Shown here in pieces: positions 5,340-5,447 of a DNA stretch of 5,447 nucleotides. The notes under the pieces were generated by a model, which did not search any database, was not told the DNA's origin, and saw only the letters and a program-made list of their open reading frames with translations. The position numbers and the translations under genes are program-made. The stretch covers positions 1 through 5,447 of the forward strand of contig JAJYSD010000120.1 in NCBI GenBank assembly GCA_021793745.1. Reading direction: 5' to 3'. Each line of letters opens with the position of its first letter. The first letter of the stretch is position 1. The stretch comes from Bacillota bacterium (GTDB taxonomy: Bacteria; Bacillota; Bacilli; Thermoactinomycetales; DSM-44946).

Positions 5340-5447
5340 ATGCAGATGAACAGAGCGGAACGAGTCCACCACCTCCCCATCGACCGGGTGAGACCAGCCG
5401 ACATCCCGGATGTGGTGCGCCTCTCCGCCCGCATCGGGTGGGATTAC
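5340..5447 (+). CDS. GNAT family N-acetyltransferase, N-terminal fragment
   Basis: This reading frame of 36 codons starts at ATG 5340 and is cut by the window edge. The sequence goes VRPADIPDVVRLSARIGWDY, which matches the common beginning of GNAT acetyltransferases (a first beta strand with IRPA-type residues, then a helix of the D-x-P-x-[IV]-x-x-L-[SA] kind and an S-x-G-W-D-Y turn). Such enzymes move an acetyl group from acetyl-CoA to an amine; the acceptor cannot be told. The Shine-Dalgarno AAGGAG lies 11 nt before this ATG; a second ATG at 5346, two codons later, is possible but further away. The gene seems to be transcribed separately from the phosphatase. Only the N-terminus is visible, so the acetyl-CoA binding motif cannot be checked. 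Confidence 0.65.
   Translation, partial: MQMNRAERVHHLPIDRVRPADIPDVVRLSARIGWDY

Overview
This 5.4-kb window is chromosomal DNA of a fairly GC-rich, Gram-positive (Bacillota-type) bacterium. The signs are strong AGGAGG-type ribosome binding sites in front of nearly every gene, GTG as well as ATG starts, rho-independent terminators, and a secreted alkaline phosphatase carrying the His/Trp metal-site pair known from Bacillus subtilis and Thermotoga maritima. A thermophilic Thermoactinomycetaceae-like source would fit, but this is a guess from style rather than proof.

Layout. A leftward block runs from about 2505 down to 37: a class I SAM-dependent methyltransferase, a fumarylacetoacetate hydrolase (FAH) family enzyme and a DUF4145 protein. 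It is closed by two hairpins, the distal one a good terminator. A 126-bp divergent intergenic region (2506-2631) separates it from a rightward LysR-type regulator (2632-3558). This region holds a candidate 24-bp imperfect palindrome and facing promoter-like elements, so the regulator may control itself and the leftward genes. After about 200 bp of AT-rich then structured leader comes a secreted alkaline phosphatase (3765-5087) with its own terminator. A 5' region of about 200 bp then leads into the first 36 codons of a probable GNAT acetyltransferase that runs off the right edge.

Main points. (1) The methyltransferase reading frame is broken near its 3' end: a -1 shift around 1879-1885 restores a 34-residue C-terminus that looks like the family's usual end. 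(2) The alkaline phosphatase has His139 and Trp269 at the two positions (153 and 328 in E. coli PhoA) that separate cobalt-preferring from zinc/magnesium enzymes. (3) The DUF4145 protein has lost the Asn and His of its family signature. (4) The GNAT gene's ribosome binding site lies in one arm of an 8-bp perfect inverted repeat. (5) Candidate PhoP-type hexamers lie upstream of the phosphatase. I see no mobile element, CRISPR array, tRNA or rRNA, and no convincing new multi-gene system. The functional link among the leftward genes is undetermined.
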